A stretch of DNA of 64,000 bases from Neocallimastix lanati (nom. inval.) (lineage: Eukaryota > Neocallimastigomycota > Neocallimastigomycetes > Neocallimastigales > Neocallimastigaceae). The stretch's first letter is position 1. Each line of letters opens with the position of its first letter. Below are positions 1 to 11,532 of the stretch, one piece after another. The notes under the pieces were generated by a model. That model ran no database searches, was not told where the DNA came from, and saw nothing but the letters and a program-made list of their open reading frames with translations. Made by a program: the position numbers and the translations under genes. The DNA lies in assembly GCA_016946835.1 (NCBI GenBank), contig JACVTC010000014.1, forward strand, positions 346,001 through 410,000, given 5' to 3'.

Positions 1-3000
1 AAGGACTTTGAACAATTAATTGCTCTCTTAGATACTGATGAATTAGTTAATGTAATGGATGGCTTAATTCGTTATGATCTTCCAGCCAATATATATATGG
101 CTAAAAATTGGGCAAATATGTCCTATGATGCTACCTTTGTTGCTCCAGTTACTCGTAGTATTTCTCATTTACGTGGTGTTAATCCAGTTCCAGTAGTCAC
201 CTTCCCAACTGAAAAGAAGCTTGATCTTCCATCTTTAATTAGAAATTGTGGTGGTCATTATATTGCTGAACCAACACATATTCCAAGATCAAGTGCCACT
301 ACTACTTCTTCTGTACGTTCCTTTACTCCAGTTGCTGTGAAGAGCTTTAGTCCAGTTCCTGTTAGTCCAGTTCCTGTTTCCGTTCGTACATTTACTCAAG
401 ATTCTGTTGCTCCAGCTGTTCAAGTTAGATCTTTCCAACCAACATCACTTGCAACTCCAGTTGCTGTTCAAGCTAGATCTACTCCAGCTCCAGCTCCAGT
501 TCCAGTTCCAGCTTCAGTTCCAGTTGCTGATGCTAAGCCAATCAGTAGTCTTAATAAGAATAAATTAACCAAGGATATTACTGATAAATTACAAAGTATG
601 TTAGGATTAATTGATGAAGAAATTGATGTTACTATTCCACTTCGTGTCTATGGTTTAGATTCTTTAACAGCTATGGAATTAACCAAATGGATTGAAAGTG
701 AAATGAATATTGAATTCAGTCAAAGTCAATTATTAGGTGATGATATTACTACTGAAGATTTAATTAATATTATTATGGATGGTTCTTCTTCTGCTCCAGT
801 TACAGAATCCACTCCAGTAGCTCCAGCTCCAGAAGCTCCAGTAGTTGCTCCAATTACTCAAACTAGAACTTTCCAACCAACTCCAGTTGCTGCTCCGGTT
901 GCCCCAGTCGCTGTTCAAGCTAGATCTTTCCAACCAACTCCAGTTGTTGCTCCAGTTGCTCCAGTTGCTGTTCAAGTTAGATCAGCTCCAGTTTCAGCTC
1001 CAGTTGCTGCTGCTAAACCAACTAGTGGTCTTAACAAGGATAAATTAACTAAGGATATTACAGAAAAATTACAAAGTATGTTAGGATTAATTGATGAAGA
1101 AATTGATGTTACTATTCCACTTCGTGTCTATGGTTTAGATTCTTTAACAGCTATGGAATTAACCAAATGGATTGAAAGTGAAATGAATATTGAATTCAGT
1201 CAAAGTCAATTATTAGGTGATGATATTACTACTGAAGATTTAATTAATATTATTATGGATGGTTCTTCTTCTGCTCCAGTTACAGAATCCACTCCAGTAG
1301 CTCCAGCTCCAGAAGCTCCAGTAGTTGCTCCAATTACTCAAACTAGAACTTTCCAACCAACTCCAGTTGCTGCTCCGGTTGCCCCAGTCGCTGTTCAAAC
1401 TAGATCCTTCCAACAAGCACCAGTTGCTACACCAGTTGCCCCAGTCGCTGTACAAACTAGAACTTTCCAACCAACTCCAGTAGCTGCTCCAGTTGCTGTT
1501 CAAGCTAGATCTACTTCAGTTCCAGCTCCAGCTCCAGTTACTGCTGCTAAACCAACTAGTGGTCTTAACAAGGATAAATTAACTAAGGATATTACAGAAA
1601 AATTACAAAGTATGTTAGGATTAATTGATGAAGAAATTGATGTTACTATTCCACTTCGTGTCTATGGTTTAGATTCTTTAACAGCTATGGAATTAACCAA
1701 ATGGATTGAAAGCGAAATGAATATTGAATTCAGTCAAAGTCAATTATTAGGTGATGATATTACTACTGAAGATTTAATTAATATTATTATGGATGGTTCT
1801 TCTTCTGCTCCAGTTACTGAATCAACTCAAGTTACTCCAGTAGCTCCAGTAGTTGCTCCAATGACTCAAGCTAGAACTTTCCAACAAGCACCAGTTGCTA
1901 CACCAGTTGCCCCAGTCGCTGTTCAAACTAGAACTTTCCAACCAACTCCAGTAGCTGCTCCAGTTGCTGTTCAAGCTAGATCTACTCCAGCTCCAGTTTC
2001 AGCTCCAGTTTCAGCTCCAGTTGCTGCTGCTAAACCAACTAATGGTATTAACAAGGATAAATTAACTAAGGATATTACAGAAAAATTACAAAGTATGTTA
2101 GGATTAATTGATGAAGAAATTGATGTTACTATTCCACTTCGTGTCTATGGTTTAGATTCTTTAACAGCTATGGAATTAACCAAATGGATTGAAAGTGAAA
2201 TGAATATTGAATTCAGTCAAAGTCAATTATTAGGTGATGATATTACTACTGAAGATTTAATTAATATTATTATGGATGGTTCTTCTTCTACTTCAGTTAC
2301 AGAATCCACTCCAGTAGCTCCAGTAGTTGCTCCAATTACTCAAACTAGAACTTTCCAACCAACTCCAGTTGCTGCTCCGGTTGCCCCAGTCGCTGTTCAA
2401 ACTAGATCCTTCCAACAAGCACCAGTTGCTACACCAGTTACACCAGTCGCTGTACAAACTAGAACTTTCCAACCAACTCCAGTAGCTGCTCCAGTTGCTG
2501 TTCAAGCTAGATCTACTCCAGCTCCAGTTTCAGCTCCAGTTTCAGCTCCAGTTACTGCTGCTAAACCAACTAGTGGTCTTAACAAGGATAAATTAACTAA
2601 GGATATTACAGAAAAATTACAAAGTATGTTAGGATTAATTGATGAAGAAATTGATGTTACTATTCCACTTCGTGTCTATGGTTTAGATTCTTTAACAGCT
2701 ATGGAATTAACCAAATGGATTGAAAGTGAAATGAATATTGAATTCAGTCAAAGTCAATTATTAGGTGATGATATTACTACTGAAGATTTAATTAATATTA
2801 TTATGGATGGTTCTTCTTCTGCTCCAGTTACTGAATCAACTCAAGTTACTCCAGTAGCTCCAGAAGCTCCAGTAGTTGCTCCAATTACTCAAACTAGAAC
2901 TTTCCAACCAACTCCAGTTGCTGCTCCGGTTGCCCCAGTCGCTGTTCAAACTAGATCCTTCCAACAAGCACCAGTTGCTACACCAGTTACACCAGTCGCT

Positions 3001-5409
3001 GTACAAACTAGAACTTTCCAACCAACTCCAGTAGCTGCTCCAGTTGCTGTTCAAGCTAGATCTACTTCAGTTCCAGCTCCAGCTCCAGTTGCTGCTGCTA
3101 AACCAACTAGTGGTATTAACAAGGATAAATTAACTAAGGATATTACAGAAAAATTACAAAGTATGTTAGGATTAATTGATGAAGAAATTGATGTTACTAT
3201 TCCACTTCGTGTCTATGGTTTAGATTCTTTAACAGCTATGGAATTAACCAAATGGATTGAAAGTGAAATGAATATTGAATTCAGTCAAAGTCAATTATTA
3301 GGTGATGATATTACTACTGAAGATTTAATTAATATTATTATGGATGATTCTTCTTCTACTCAAGATGTTACCCTAGCCCCAGTTGCTGTTCCAACCTCAA
3401 TTGTTACTCCAGCTAAAATTCCGGTTATTTCACAATCAAAAACTTTCCAAACTACTCCTGTTGCTGCACCAATTCCAAAACCAGTTCCAGTAAGAAACTT
3501 TAAATCTACTCCAGTAACTACACCAGTTGTTGCTCCAACTACAAGACCAGTTCCAGCTAGAAAACTTCAATCACCTCCAGTAGCTTCACCAATTCCAAAG
3601 CCAGCTCCAAAGCCAGTTCCAGTAAGAAATTTCCAATCAACTCCAGTTACAGCTCCACGTGCTCTTCCAGTAGCTACATCAAATACCCAAATTCCAATTG
3701 CTACTGTTAAGAGAACTAGTGGTCTTAACAAGGATAAATTAACTAAGGATATTACAGAAAAATTACAAAGTATGTTAGGATTAATTGATGAAGAAATTGA
3801 TGTTACTATTCCACTTCGTGTCTATGGTTTAGATTCTTTAACAGCTATGGAATTAACCAAATGGATTGAAAGTGAAATGAATATTGAATTCAGTCAAAGT
3901 CAATTATTAGGTGATGATATTACTACTGAAGATTTAATTAATATTATTATGGATGGTTCTTCTTCTGCTCCAGTTACTGAATCAACTCAAGTTGCTCCAG
4001 CAATTACTGAATCTGTCGCTTCAACACCAGTTAAATCTTATCAACCAACACCAGTTACAGTTAGATCTGCTCCAGTTGTAGCTCCTGCTCCAATTAGATC
4101 CTTCCAATCAACACCAGTTACTGCTCCAAATTCTCAAGTTAGATCTTTCCAACCAACTCCAGTAGCTGCTCCAGTTGCTGTTCAAGCTAGATCTACTCTA
4201 GCACCAGCTCCAGTTGCTGCTTCTAAACCAACTAGTGGTCTTAATAAGGATAAATTAACTAAGGATATTACAGAAAAATTACAAAGTATGTTAGGATTAA
4301 TTGATGAAGAAATTGATGTTACTATTCCACTTCGTGTCTATGGTTTAGATTCTTTAACAGCTATGGAATTAACCAAATGGATTGAAAGTGAAATGAATAT
4401 TGAATTCAGTCAAAGTCAATTATTAGGTGATGATATTACTACTGAAGATTTAATTAATATTATAATGGATGGATCTCCCGCAACTTCAGCACCGGTTGCT
4501 GCACCAGTTGTTAAAGATACCATGGCATCAATTACTCCAGTAGTTCCAACGAATTTTAATGTTCTCCCTGTTGAAGTTCATTCTAGTGTTGATCCTCTTT
4601 ATCAAAATATTTCTTCTATTCAAAAATCTACATCAATGGTTACTCCTGATAGTGTAGCATTAAAGAATGAAATATGTGATAGATTACAAAATATGTTAGG
4701 TTTAGTAGATGAAAAAATTGATCCAGCTATTCCACTTCGTGTTTATGGTTTAGATTCCTTAACTACTATGGAATTAACCAATTGGATTCAAAGTGAATTA
4801 AAGGTTACATTACCACAAAGTCAATTATTAAGTGATGAGATAACTACAAATGAATTAGTTAGTATAATTATTAATTTATTAGCTAATAATAATAATAATA
4901 ATAATGGAACAAATTTCTATAATGCCCCATCTAACAATAATAGTCTGGATTTTAATGATGTTTCAAATTCTAAACCAGTATCAAGTATTGCTGATAGTGA
5001 AAGTACTTTTGATGCCTCACTTGTAAATCAATATAATCCAGCACATGAAACTATAATAACGGATGATTTATTAAAGAAGAGAAGTGCTTTTTCTGGAAAT
5101 AAACAAGAACTTGTTAGAGCTTTGAAAAATGAAGTAGTTGAAAAATTACAAGATTTATTAGGTTTAGTTGATGAAAATATTGATACTAATGTACCATTGC
5201 AAGTTTATGGTTTAGATTCTTTAACTTCAATGGAAATTGTTAAATGGGTTGAGAATGATAAAAAAGTAGAACTACCACAATCAGCTTTATTAAGTAGTGA
5301 AATTACTACTGAAGAACTTGTTAATATGATTGCATCAAAGATTACTGGTGAAGATTTAGTTAAAGCACCTTCTTATGATCAATATATGGATAATGAATTA
5401 CTTATTTAA
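1..5409 (+). CDS. Multi-ACP synthase C-terminus (ten tandem acyl carrier domains), 5'-partial
   Basis: The frame is open from base 1, so the gene begins upstream; 1802 residues are visible, without introns, ending in TAA at 5407-5409. Ten acyl-carrier-protein domains of about 73 residues lie at roughly residues 188-260, 348-420, 526-598, 687-759, 864-936, 1043-1115, 1246-1318, 1418-1490, 1555-1627 and 1704-1780. Each carries YGLDSLT, whose serine (residue 221 in the first) is the expected phosphopantetheine attachment site. Domains 1-8 are almost identical; 9 and 10 are diverged. Linkers are long Pro/Ala/Val-rich stretches with repeated TFQPTPV-type motifs. Tandem ACPs are known from PUFA synthases and some polyketide synthases, where they raise output, so a type I synthase acting on acyl thioesters is inferred. 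The roughly 185 residues before ACP1 were not recognised. No thioesterase or reductase follows the last ACP, so product release must rely on an upstream domain or a separate enzyme. Confidence 0.85.
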   Translation, partial: KDFEQLIALLDTDELVNVMDGLIRYDLPANIYMAKNWANMSYDATFVAPVTRSISHLRGVNPVPVVTFPTEKKLDLPSLIRNCGGHYIAEPTHIPRSSATTTSSVRSFTPVAVKSFSPVPVSPVPVSVRTFTQDSVAPAVQVRSFQPTSLATPVAVQARSTPAPAPVPVPASVPVADAKPISSLNKNKLTKDITDKLQSMLGLIDEEIDVTIPLRVYGLDSLTAMELTKWIESEMNIEFSQSQLLGDDITTEDLINIIMDGSSSAPVTESTPVAPAPEAPVVAPITQTRTFQPTPVAAPVAPVAVQARSFQPTPVVAPVAPVAVQVRSAPVSAPVAAAKPTSGLNKDKLTKDITEKLQSMLGLIDEEIDVTIPLRVYGLDSLTAMELTKWIESEMNIEFSQSQLLGDDITTEDLINIIMDGSSSAPVTESTPVAPAPEAPVVAPITQTRTFQPTPVAAPVAPVAVQTRSFQQAPVATPVAPVAVQTRTFQPTPVAAPVAVQARSTSVPAPAPVTAAKPTSGLNKDKLTKDITEKLQSMLGLIDEEIDVTIPLRVYGLDSLTAMELTKWIESEMNIEFSQSQLLGDDITTEDLINIIMDGSSSAPVTESTQVTPVAPVVAPMTQARTFQQAPVATPVAPVAVQTRTFQPTPVAAPVAVQARSTPAPVSAPVSAPVAAAKPTNGINKDKLTKDITEKLQSMLGLIDEEIDVTIPLRVYGLDSLTAMELTKWIESEMNIEFSQSQLLGDDITTEDLINIIMDGSSSTSVTESTPVAPVVAPITQTRTFQPTPVAAPVAPVAVQTRSFQQAPVATPVTPVAVQTRTFQPTPVAAPVAVQARSTPAPVSAPVSAPVTAAKPTSGLNKDKLTKDITEKLQSMLGLIDEEIDVTIPLRVYGLDSLTAMELTKWIESEMNIEFSQSQLLGDDITTEDLINIIMDGSSSAPVTESTQVTPVAPEAPVVAPITQTRTFQPTPVAAPVAPVAVQTRSFQQAPVATPVTPVAVQTRTFQPTPVAAPVAVQARSTSVPAPAPVAAAKPTSGINKDKLTKDITEKLQSMLGLIDEEIDVTIPLRVYGLDSLTAMELTKWIESEMNIEFSQSQLLGDDITTEDLINIIMDDSSSTQDVTLAPVAVPTSIVTPAKIPVISQSKTFQTTPVAAPIPKPVPVRNFKSTPVTTPVVAPTTRPVPARKLQSPPVASPIPKPAPKPVPVRNFQSTPVTAPRALPVATSNTQIPIATVKRTSGLNKDKLTKDITEKLQSMLGLIDEEIDVTIPLRVYGLDSLTAMELTKWIESEMNIEFSQSQLLGDDITTEDLINIIMDGSSSAPVTESTQVAPAITESVASTPVKSYQPTPVTVRSAPVVAPAPIRSFQSTPVTAPNSQVRSFQPTPVAAPVAVQARSTLAPAPVAASKPTSGLNKDKLTKDITEKLQSMLGLIDEEIDVTIPLRVYGLDSLTAMELTKWIESEMNIEFSQSQLLGDDITTEDLINIIMDGSPATSAPVAAPVVKDTMASITPVVPTNFNVLPVEVHSSVDPLYQNISSIQKSTSMVTPDSVALKNEICDRLQNMLGLVDEKIDPAIPLRVYGLDSLTTMELTNWIQSELKVTLPQSQLLSDEITTNELVSIIINLLANNNNNNNGTNFYNAPSNNNSLDFNDVSNSKPVSSIADSESTFDASLVNQYNPAHETIITDDLLKKRSAFSGNKQELVRALKNEVVEKLQDLLGLVDENIDTNVPLQVYGLDSLTSMEIVKWVENDKKVELPQSALLSSEITTEELVNMIASKITGEDLVKAPSYDQYMDNELLI
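562..4470 (+). repeat. Eight near-identical ACP repeat units
   Basis: A 219-bp ACP-coding unit starts at 562, 1042, 1576, 2059, 2590, 3127, 3736 and 4252. The unit is almost unchanged at the nucleotide level, including third positions. Bases 601-918 and 1081-1398 match exactly, so homogenisation extends into the linkers. Spacing between units ranges from about 480 to 610 bp because linker length varies. Confidence 0.9.
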
Positions 5410-5752
5410 ATTAAATCTCATTAAAAATAATTAAAAAAAAAAAAAAAAAAAAAAAAAGAAAAAGAAAGAGAAAATATATATTATTAATTATATTTAATAA
5501 TATTATAAAATATATTATTTTTTTTTTTTTTTTTTTTATCTTAAGATACCAATAATATATTATAATATAAATTATGATAAAAGCAAAAAACAACAAAAAA
5601 ATTTTTTTAATATTAATATTTATTATAGATCAAAAAACAAAATAATTATGATAATAAAGAACAGAGAACGAATGAAGGAAAAAACAAAAAGTCAAAAACA
5701 ACAACAAAATAAAAAAAAAAAAAAAAACTATAAAACTTATTAATTAAAAAAA

Positions 5753-5783
<31 letters not shown>

Positions 5784-6692
5784 TAAAAAAATAAAAAAAT
5801 AAAAAAAAAAAAATAAAAAAAAAAAAATAAAAATAAAAAAAAAAATAAAAAAAAAAAAATAAAAAAAAAAAAAAAAGAAAAGAAAAGAAAGGAAAGGAAA
5901 CAATAAATACCAAATTAAAGTTAAAATTACATAAACAAAAAACAAAGATAAATGAAAGAAAAAAAAATAATTTAATACAAAGCTGAAATCGATAATTTAT
6001 ATATAACGTTCATGCTATTGTAATTAATACTTTTTAACAATATAAATCGTAATTTTTACTATAAAAAAGCAAAAAAGCAAAAAAGCAAGCAAACAAAAAA
6101 CAAACAAAAAAAAAAAAAAAAAAAAGTCAAATGAAAAAAAAGCCATTAAATTAACATCTATCATATAAATTTATTTTAAATTTAAATAATTTTTTTTTTT
6201 TTTTAATTTCAATTTTTAACCTTGTATTTATAATTTTTTTTATTTTATTTTAGAAAATGAAAATATCTAAAAAATGAAGCAATAATAATAACAAAACAAA
6301 TTAAAAAAAAAAAGTTAAAACTAAAAAGCAAATATATTTACATATGATAAATATGATACAGAAAAAAAAAAGAATAGTCTTATTTTAATTTTTTATTTTT
6401 TCATATCATTATTTTATTTTATTTTATTTTATTTTATTTTATTTATTTTCTTTTTTAATCTGATTTTTTTTTTTTTTTATTATTTATTTTTATTTTATAA
6501 TTAATAAAACATAAATAAAATTGATGAGTTGATATTTTTTTTTAATAAAAAATATATATATATAATAAAAAAATAAAAAAGAAGATAAAATATAAATAAA
6601 TAATATAAATCTGGTAATTTAATTACAAATTCTCTTAAGTGTATATTAATATTTTATTTTATCTTATAATATATAATAATAATAGTAATTAA

Positions 6693-6739
<47 letters not shown>

Positions 6740-7152
6740 AAAAAGACTATCATAATAAAATTAAAAATTTATATATAAATATTAAACTTCAATAGTAAAT
6801 ATAAATTATATAAATAATTATTTAAAAATAACATTTATACATATTTCATAATAAAAAACGGATTATTTGTTTATTTATTTATTATTATTTTATTATTATT
6901 ACTGATATAAAACAAATATGTGTAGTAACATATTTGTATTTTTAACAATAAGTATTAAATATTAAATTAATATCTTTTGGATTATTATAATTATAATTAT
7001 AATACTTTAGTTCATATAAAATTAATATAGTTCTATATATTAGAAAATATAATTAATATATTACCTATTTCTTATAAATAGATTAAATTATTTATATTAG
7101 AAATAGAGGACTCTCTTTGATTTTCATTTAATGATATAAACTAAAATATTAC
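5410..7152. other. AT-rich spacer, no gene seen
   Basis: Downstream of the ACP gene. The stretch holds long A and T runs (for example an A-rich tract around 5740-5875) and an (AAAT)n block near 6692-6740. Open frames on the minus strand here only encode runs of Phe, Tyr and Ile from homopolymers. Confidence 0.6.
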
Positions 7153-7294
<142 letters not shown>

Positions 7295-7659
7295 ATTTTT
7301 TATTTTAATATTTATATTATGTTTATATAATATTTATATATATTTTAATATTTATATATATTATTGAAGAAAAAAAAAAAAAAAAAAGTAAAAATACATA
7401 TTTATTAATTACTATTATTGATAATTTATTATTATTATTATTATTATTATTTCCATAGATTGAATGTGGTTCATTTCACCAATTTTTATAATACAAATTT
7501 TCAATACGCCATTTATTTTTAATGGCTTGTAAAGTAAAATTTTTTGTTAACGCCATAAAAATTTAATAAAATTATATGTAAAAAAAAATAAATGTATAAA
7601 TAAATAAACAAACAAATAAATAAATAAATAAAGAATGTAATAAGTATATAAAATAAAAC

Positions 7660-7915
7660 TAAATAGTAGAATATGACTATAAAGTACAGTTTAAATAAAA
7701 TAAAATAAAATAAAATAAAATAAATAGTAGGATATTAAATATAAAGTACAGATTAAATAAAATAAAATAAAAATAAAATAAAATAAAATAAATAGTAGGA
7801 TATTAAATATAAAGTACAGATTAAATAATATAAAATAAAATAAAATAAAATAAATAGTAGGATATTAAATATAAAGTACAGATTAAATAATATAAAATAA
7901 AATAAAATAGAATAT
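7660..7915. repeat. Minisatellite, about 65-bp unit, four copies
   Basis: Four tandem units each contain ATAGTAGGATATTAAATATA then AAGTACAGATTAAAT, followed by a variable (AAAAT)n tail. The first unit is diverged; the other three are nearly identical in the core. Confidence 0.8.
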
Positions 7916-7967
7916 ATAAAAAATTAAAAAAAAATGCTAATACATGTAACAATAATATTATAATTGC

Positions 7968-8254
7968 AGAATCAATAGTTATTTAAATAATTTATTTCTA
8001 ACAATACCATCTTATTATAAATTAATAGATAAATTAAATGAACTTGAACATTTACCATATTATGATTATCAAAGAAAAATAAGAGGAATTTAGAAAATAA
8101 AAAAAAAAGAGCAATAAATAAAGCTAATGAAATCAGTGTCTTAATTGAACTCTACAAAAATATTGAAACCAAGTTAATTGATACTAAATGTGATAGAAAT
8201 AATATTATTAATTTGTGGTTTGATTGTTTAACTGATTTAAATAATATAATATAA
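7968..8254 (+). pseudogene. Unidentified protein-coding relic
   Basis: Codon-like sequence stands out from the surrounding simple repeats. One frame reads about 40 residues to a stop at 8091-8093 (containing YYKLIDKLNELEHL). After a short A-run, a second frame from about 8108 reads about 48 residues to TAA at 8252-8254 (containing NEISVLIELYKNIETKL). There is a possible splice acceptor (TTGCAG) just before the first part. No family was recognised. It is best read as a decayed or orphaned exon; it could be a degraded transposon remnant. Confidence 0.3.
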
Positions 8255-8776
8255 ATATTATTTTATAATAAATAATTAAAAAATGAGGAATAACCAAACG
8301 AAATAATCAGAATTCTGTCATTCAAAAATTTAATTTATAAAGCTTATTAAATTTATACAGTTTAAATAAATATTCAAATAGGTCTCTATAATTAATAATT
8401 TTATCATTATAATTATAATTTTTTTTTAATAACATTTAAATAAAAGAATTATTATCAATAATATTTATATTTTTAATAACATTTATATTTTTATATAATT
8501 TTTTTATTAATAGCATTTAAATAAAAAAATTAAAATCATAAAATCTAACCATTATATGATTTATTTAATTATTCACTTAATAATTAATTTAAAATTTGAA
8601 ATAACAAAATAATACAATAAAATAATATTATGTAGTATAAAATATCTATAGCCACAAATTTATATATATCACGTGAAAAATTGGCGTAATGCAACCTCCC
8701 CCCATAGATTTTATAAAAAAAATAAAAAAAATATGATTACATTATAAATAAATAAATAAATAAATAAATAAATTAA

Positions 8777-8857
<81 letters not shown>

Positions 8858-10337
8858 AATTAATTAATTAATTAATTAAATTAAAATATTATTTTATTTT
8901 TGTTAAATTGGCATAAACTTTATCTTGCATAAAGAGAGGTTCGCGTCGACACTGAAACGGTACAGCAAAAAATCCACTAAGAGTCTTATATATGTTTAAA
9001 AGAGAGACTGGAGGTCCTATTAAATTCCAGTCTTTAAAAAAAAAAAAAAATAGGGATAAATTTTGTTTATTAATAAATATTGATTTAATGCTAGACATTC
9101 CTTATTTTATTGCCTTTTAGTCCGTTTGATATCATTAATATTGTAATTATCATTATTATATATTAATAATTTTTGGTTTAAAATAATTAATATACAATTC
9201 TATTTACTAAAATTATTATTTAGTTTGATTATTTAATAATTTTTATTATGAATATTTATACAATTTGAGTTTAAGGTATAATTAAGAATATTTATACAAT
9301 TTGAGTTTAAGGTAATATTTACTTAATAGTTTTATTATCATTTATTTTATAATTATTATTAAAATTATTATTCAATTTTAATAATAAATTTAATATAAAA
9401 AAATTTTTATATATCCATAAAAAAAAAAAGCGTTTTTTTTCTAAAATGGCAATATGTATCATATAAAAAAAGATATTGAATATTAATTAAAATTTTTATT
9501 TTTTATCTTTTATTTTTATTTTTATTTTTATGCTTTAATATATATTTCATTATTAATAATTAAAGTTTTAAACAATATTCTGAAATAAATTAAAATTTGT
9601 AAATGTCATATAATGATATATGAATGTGATAAAGTAAGAAGTTCAGGTTCGTTTCTTTTAAGGTTTGTTCTTTAAATGGGGAATATAATTTATATGTTTT
9701 ATAAAAATTATTTTATTTAAATTTTATTTATTTAGAAGAATTACATTTACTTATCATTATTTAAAATGTAAACTAACATTTATTCCTAAAATTAATATTT
9801 ATTTTCATATTTTGATCTCAAGAATTACTATAATCTATTATTTATTATTCTTGGACAGAGAACTAAACTATTTCTAAGTATTTTTCTCTTTTATAATTAT
9901 TTACTATAATAAAGTTTTCCTATATTAAAGTATAAATATTAATTTACTTTCATTATTGTTTAAATTAAATAATAAAAAATATATAAATTAATATCTAATA
10001 AGAAATACAATAAAAACTAGATTAATACATAAATTTATGCTTTTATTACACTTCTTAATTAACATAAATTTATTATTAATTAGAGTTTTTATTTCTATTT
10101 CATATTAAAAGTTTCATAAATTACTTTAATAATTAAAGTAATTTATGAAACATTAAAGTGTATAATAATAAATTTATGAAACATATAAGTTTAAAATTTT
10201 AAAATTTATTATTTTATTTCCTTAGAAACGCCATATTATTAATTATTTATTATCACTTTTTTTAATTGACATTAATATATTTATTTGGTAATTATTTGGA
10301 TTATAAAATAAATATATACCTATAATAATAATTGTAA

Positions 10338-10387
<50 letters not shown>

Positions 10388-11532
10388 TTTATATAATATC
10401 TAAACAAAGCAGAATTAATTCAAAAGTATATAAACGGACTTCACATATTTCATATTATTTTATAATTAATCATTATTGTTTATGATATTTATTATATTTT
10501 ATTTTTATTAATTTGATATTTATATTTATTTATTTATTTTTTTAAAAAAAGAAATAAATTCTATATGCTATTAAAAACGAATTAATTATTAAAAAAATAT
10601 TTCGTAATTTTTTTTTTTTTTTTATTTTGATTGAAATTTTGGTTCTTTTTATAAAAGATTATATATATTTTCTTTTTTATTTTATTTTATTTTATTTTTT
10701 TTTAAAAAAAAAATTACTTTAAATTCGAATTTTTTAATAAATTTTTTCTTTCTTATTATTTACATAAACATTTAAAGACTTTTTTTTCTAATGATAATTA
10801 TAAGAAGGTTTAATTATTTATATAAATAATAATATTAAAAATTTATTTATTCTATATAAAAATATATATACTACCTATTGAAAGAATTTTATTTTTACTT
10901 ATTAATTTTACTTTCAACTTTAGTTTAATATATATATTTTTACTTTTTTTTTTTTTTTTTTTTTTATTACTATTTTTTTTAAATATTATTATTGCTATTA
11001 TTATTGCTATTTTTCTTTTCTTTTTAGGTTTTAATTATATTATTATTTTTTTTTTTTTTGGTTGGAAAATCAAAATCAATAAATATATATATTTTTAATA
11101 AAAAATAAAACAATAAAAAAAAAAAAAAAGAAAAAAAAAAATTCTAAAAAAATTTTAATCTTTTTTTTTTTTTTAAATTTATAAGATTAGTTTTTTATTT
11201 AGTAATTAATAAATATATATATTTATTAAAATTTTAATGATAGAAAAAATGAATAAAATGTGTTTATTAAAAATATTTATTTATAAAAATCTTTTAATTT
11301 TTTTTTAAATAAAAGAGAAATAAATAAAAAAAAAAAAAGAAAATATAAAAAAGAAAATGACAATTTTTTATTTGATAAATGATAAGAAAAAATAATGGTA
11401 ACTTTAATTTATATTTCTTTTTTCTTTTCTTGTTTCGTTTTCTTTTTTTATATTTTTCTTTTTCTTTTCTTACTTTTTTTTATAATATGTATAATATATA
11501 GAAATAATATTACTTTTTTTTTTTTTTTTTTT
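8255..11532. other. AT-rich spacer with simple repeats
   Basis: It contains (AAAT)n arrays at about 8745-8875, a 38-bp tandem duplication near 9240-9315, the hairpin at 10111-10151, a T-run of about 48 at 10338-10385 and other homopolymers. A slightly GC-richer patch at 8920-9040 has a short minus-strand frame that I could not assign. No gene is supported. Confidence 0.55.
10111..10151. repeat. Perfect 20-bp palindrome (hairpin)
   Basis: The arm GTTTCATAAATTACTTTAAT is followed by one A and its exact reverse complement. It lies in spacer, not at a gene end, so a role as a terminator is not supported. Confidence 0.85.

Noticed and set aside
760-3054. Repeated minus-strand open frames of 70-90 codons across the ACP linkers
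   Set aside because: They recur at the same place in each repeat, encode Asn/Ser/Trp low complexity, and arise from codon periodicity of the sense Pro/Ala/Val linkers.
5411-5945. Minus-strand frames rich in Phe, Ile and Tyr
   Set aside because: They are translations of A/T homopolymers with no protein-like composition.
7660-7915. CRISPR-like array
   Set aside because: The units are direct tandem repeats without unique spacers, and the genome is eukaryotic.
8889-9098. Possible Tc1-type transposase relic on the minus strand (contains FMQD)
   Set aside because: Only four residues resemble the family motif. The following residues and the DDE context are missing, so no assignment is justified.
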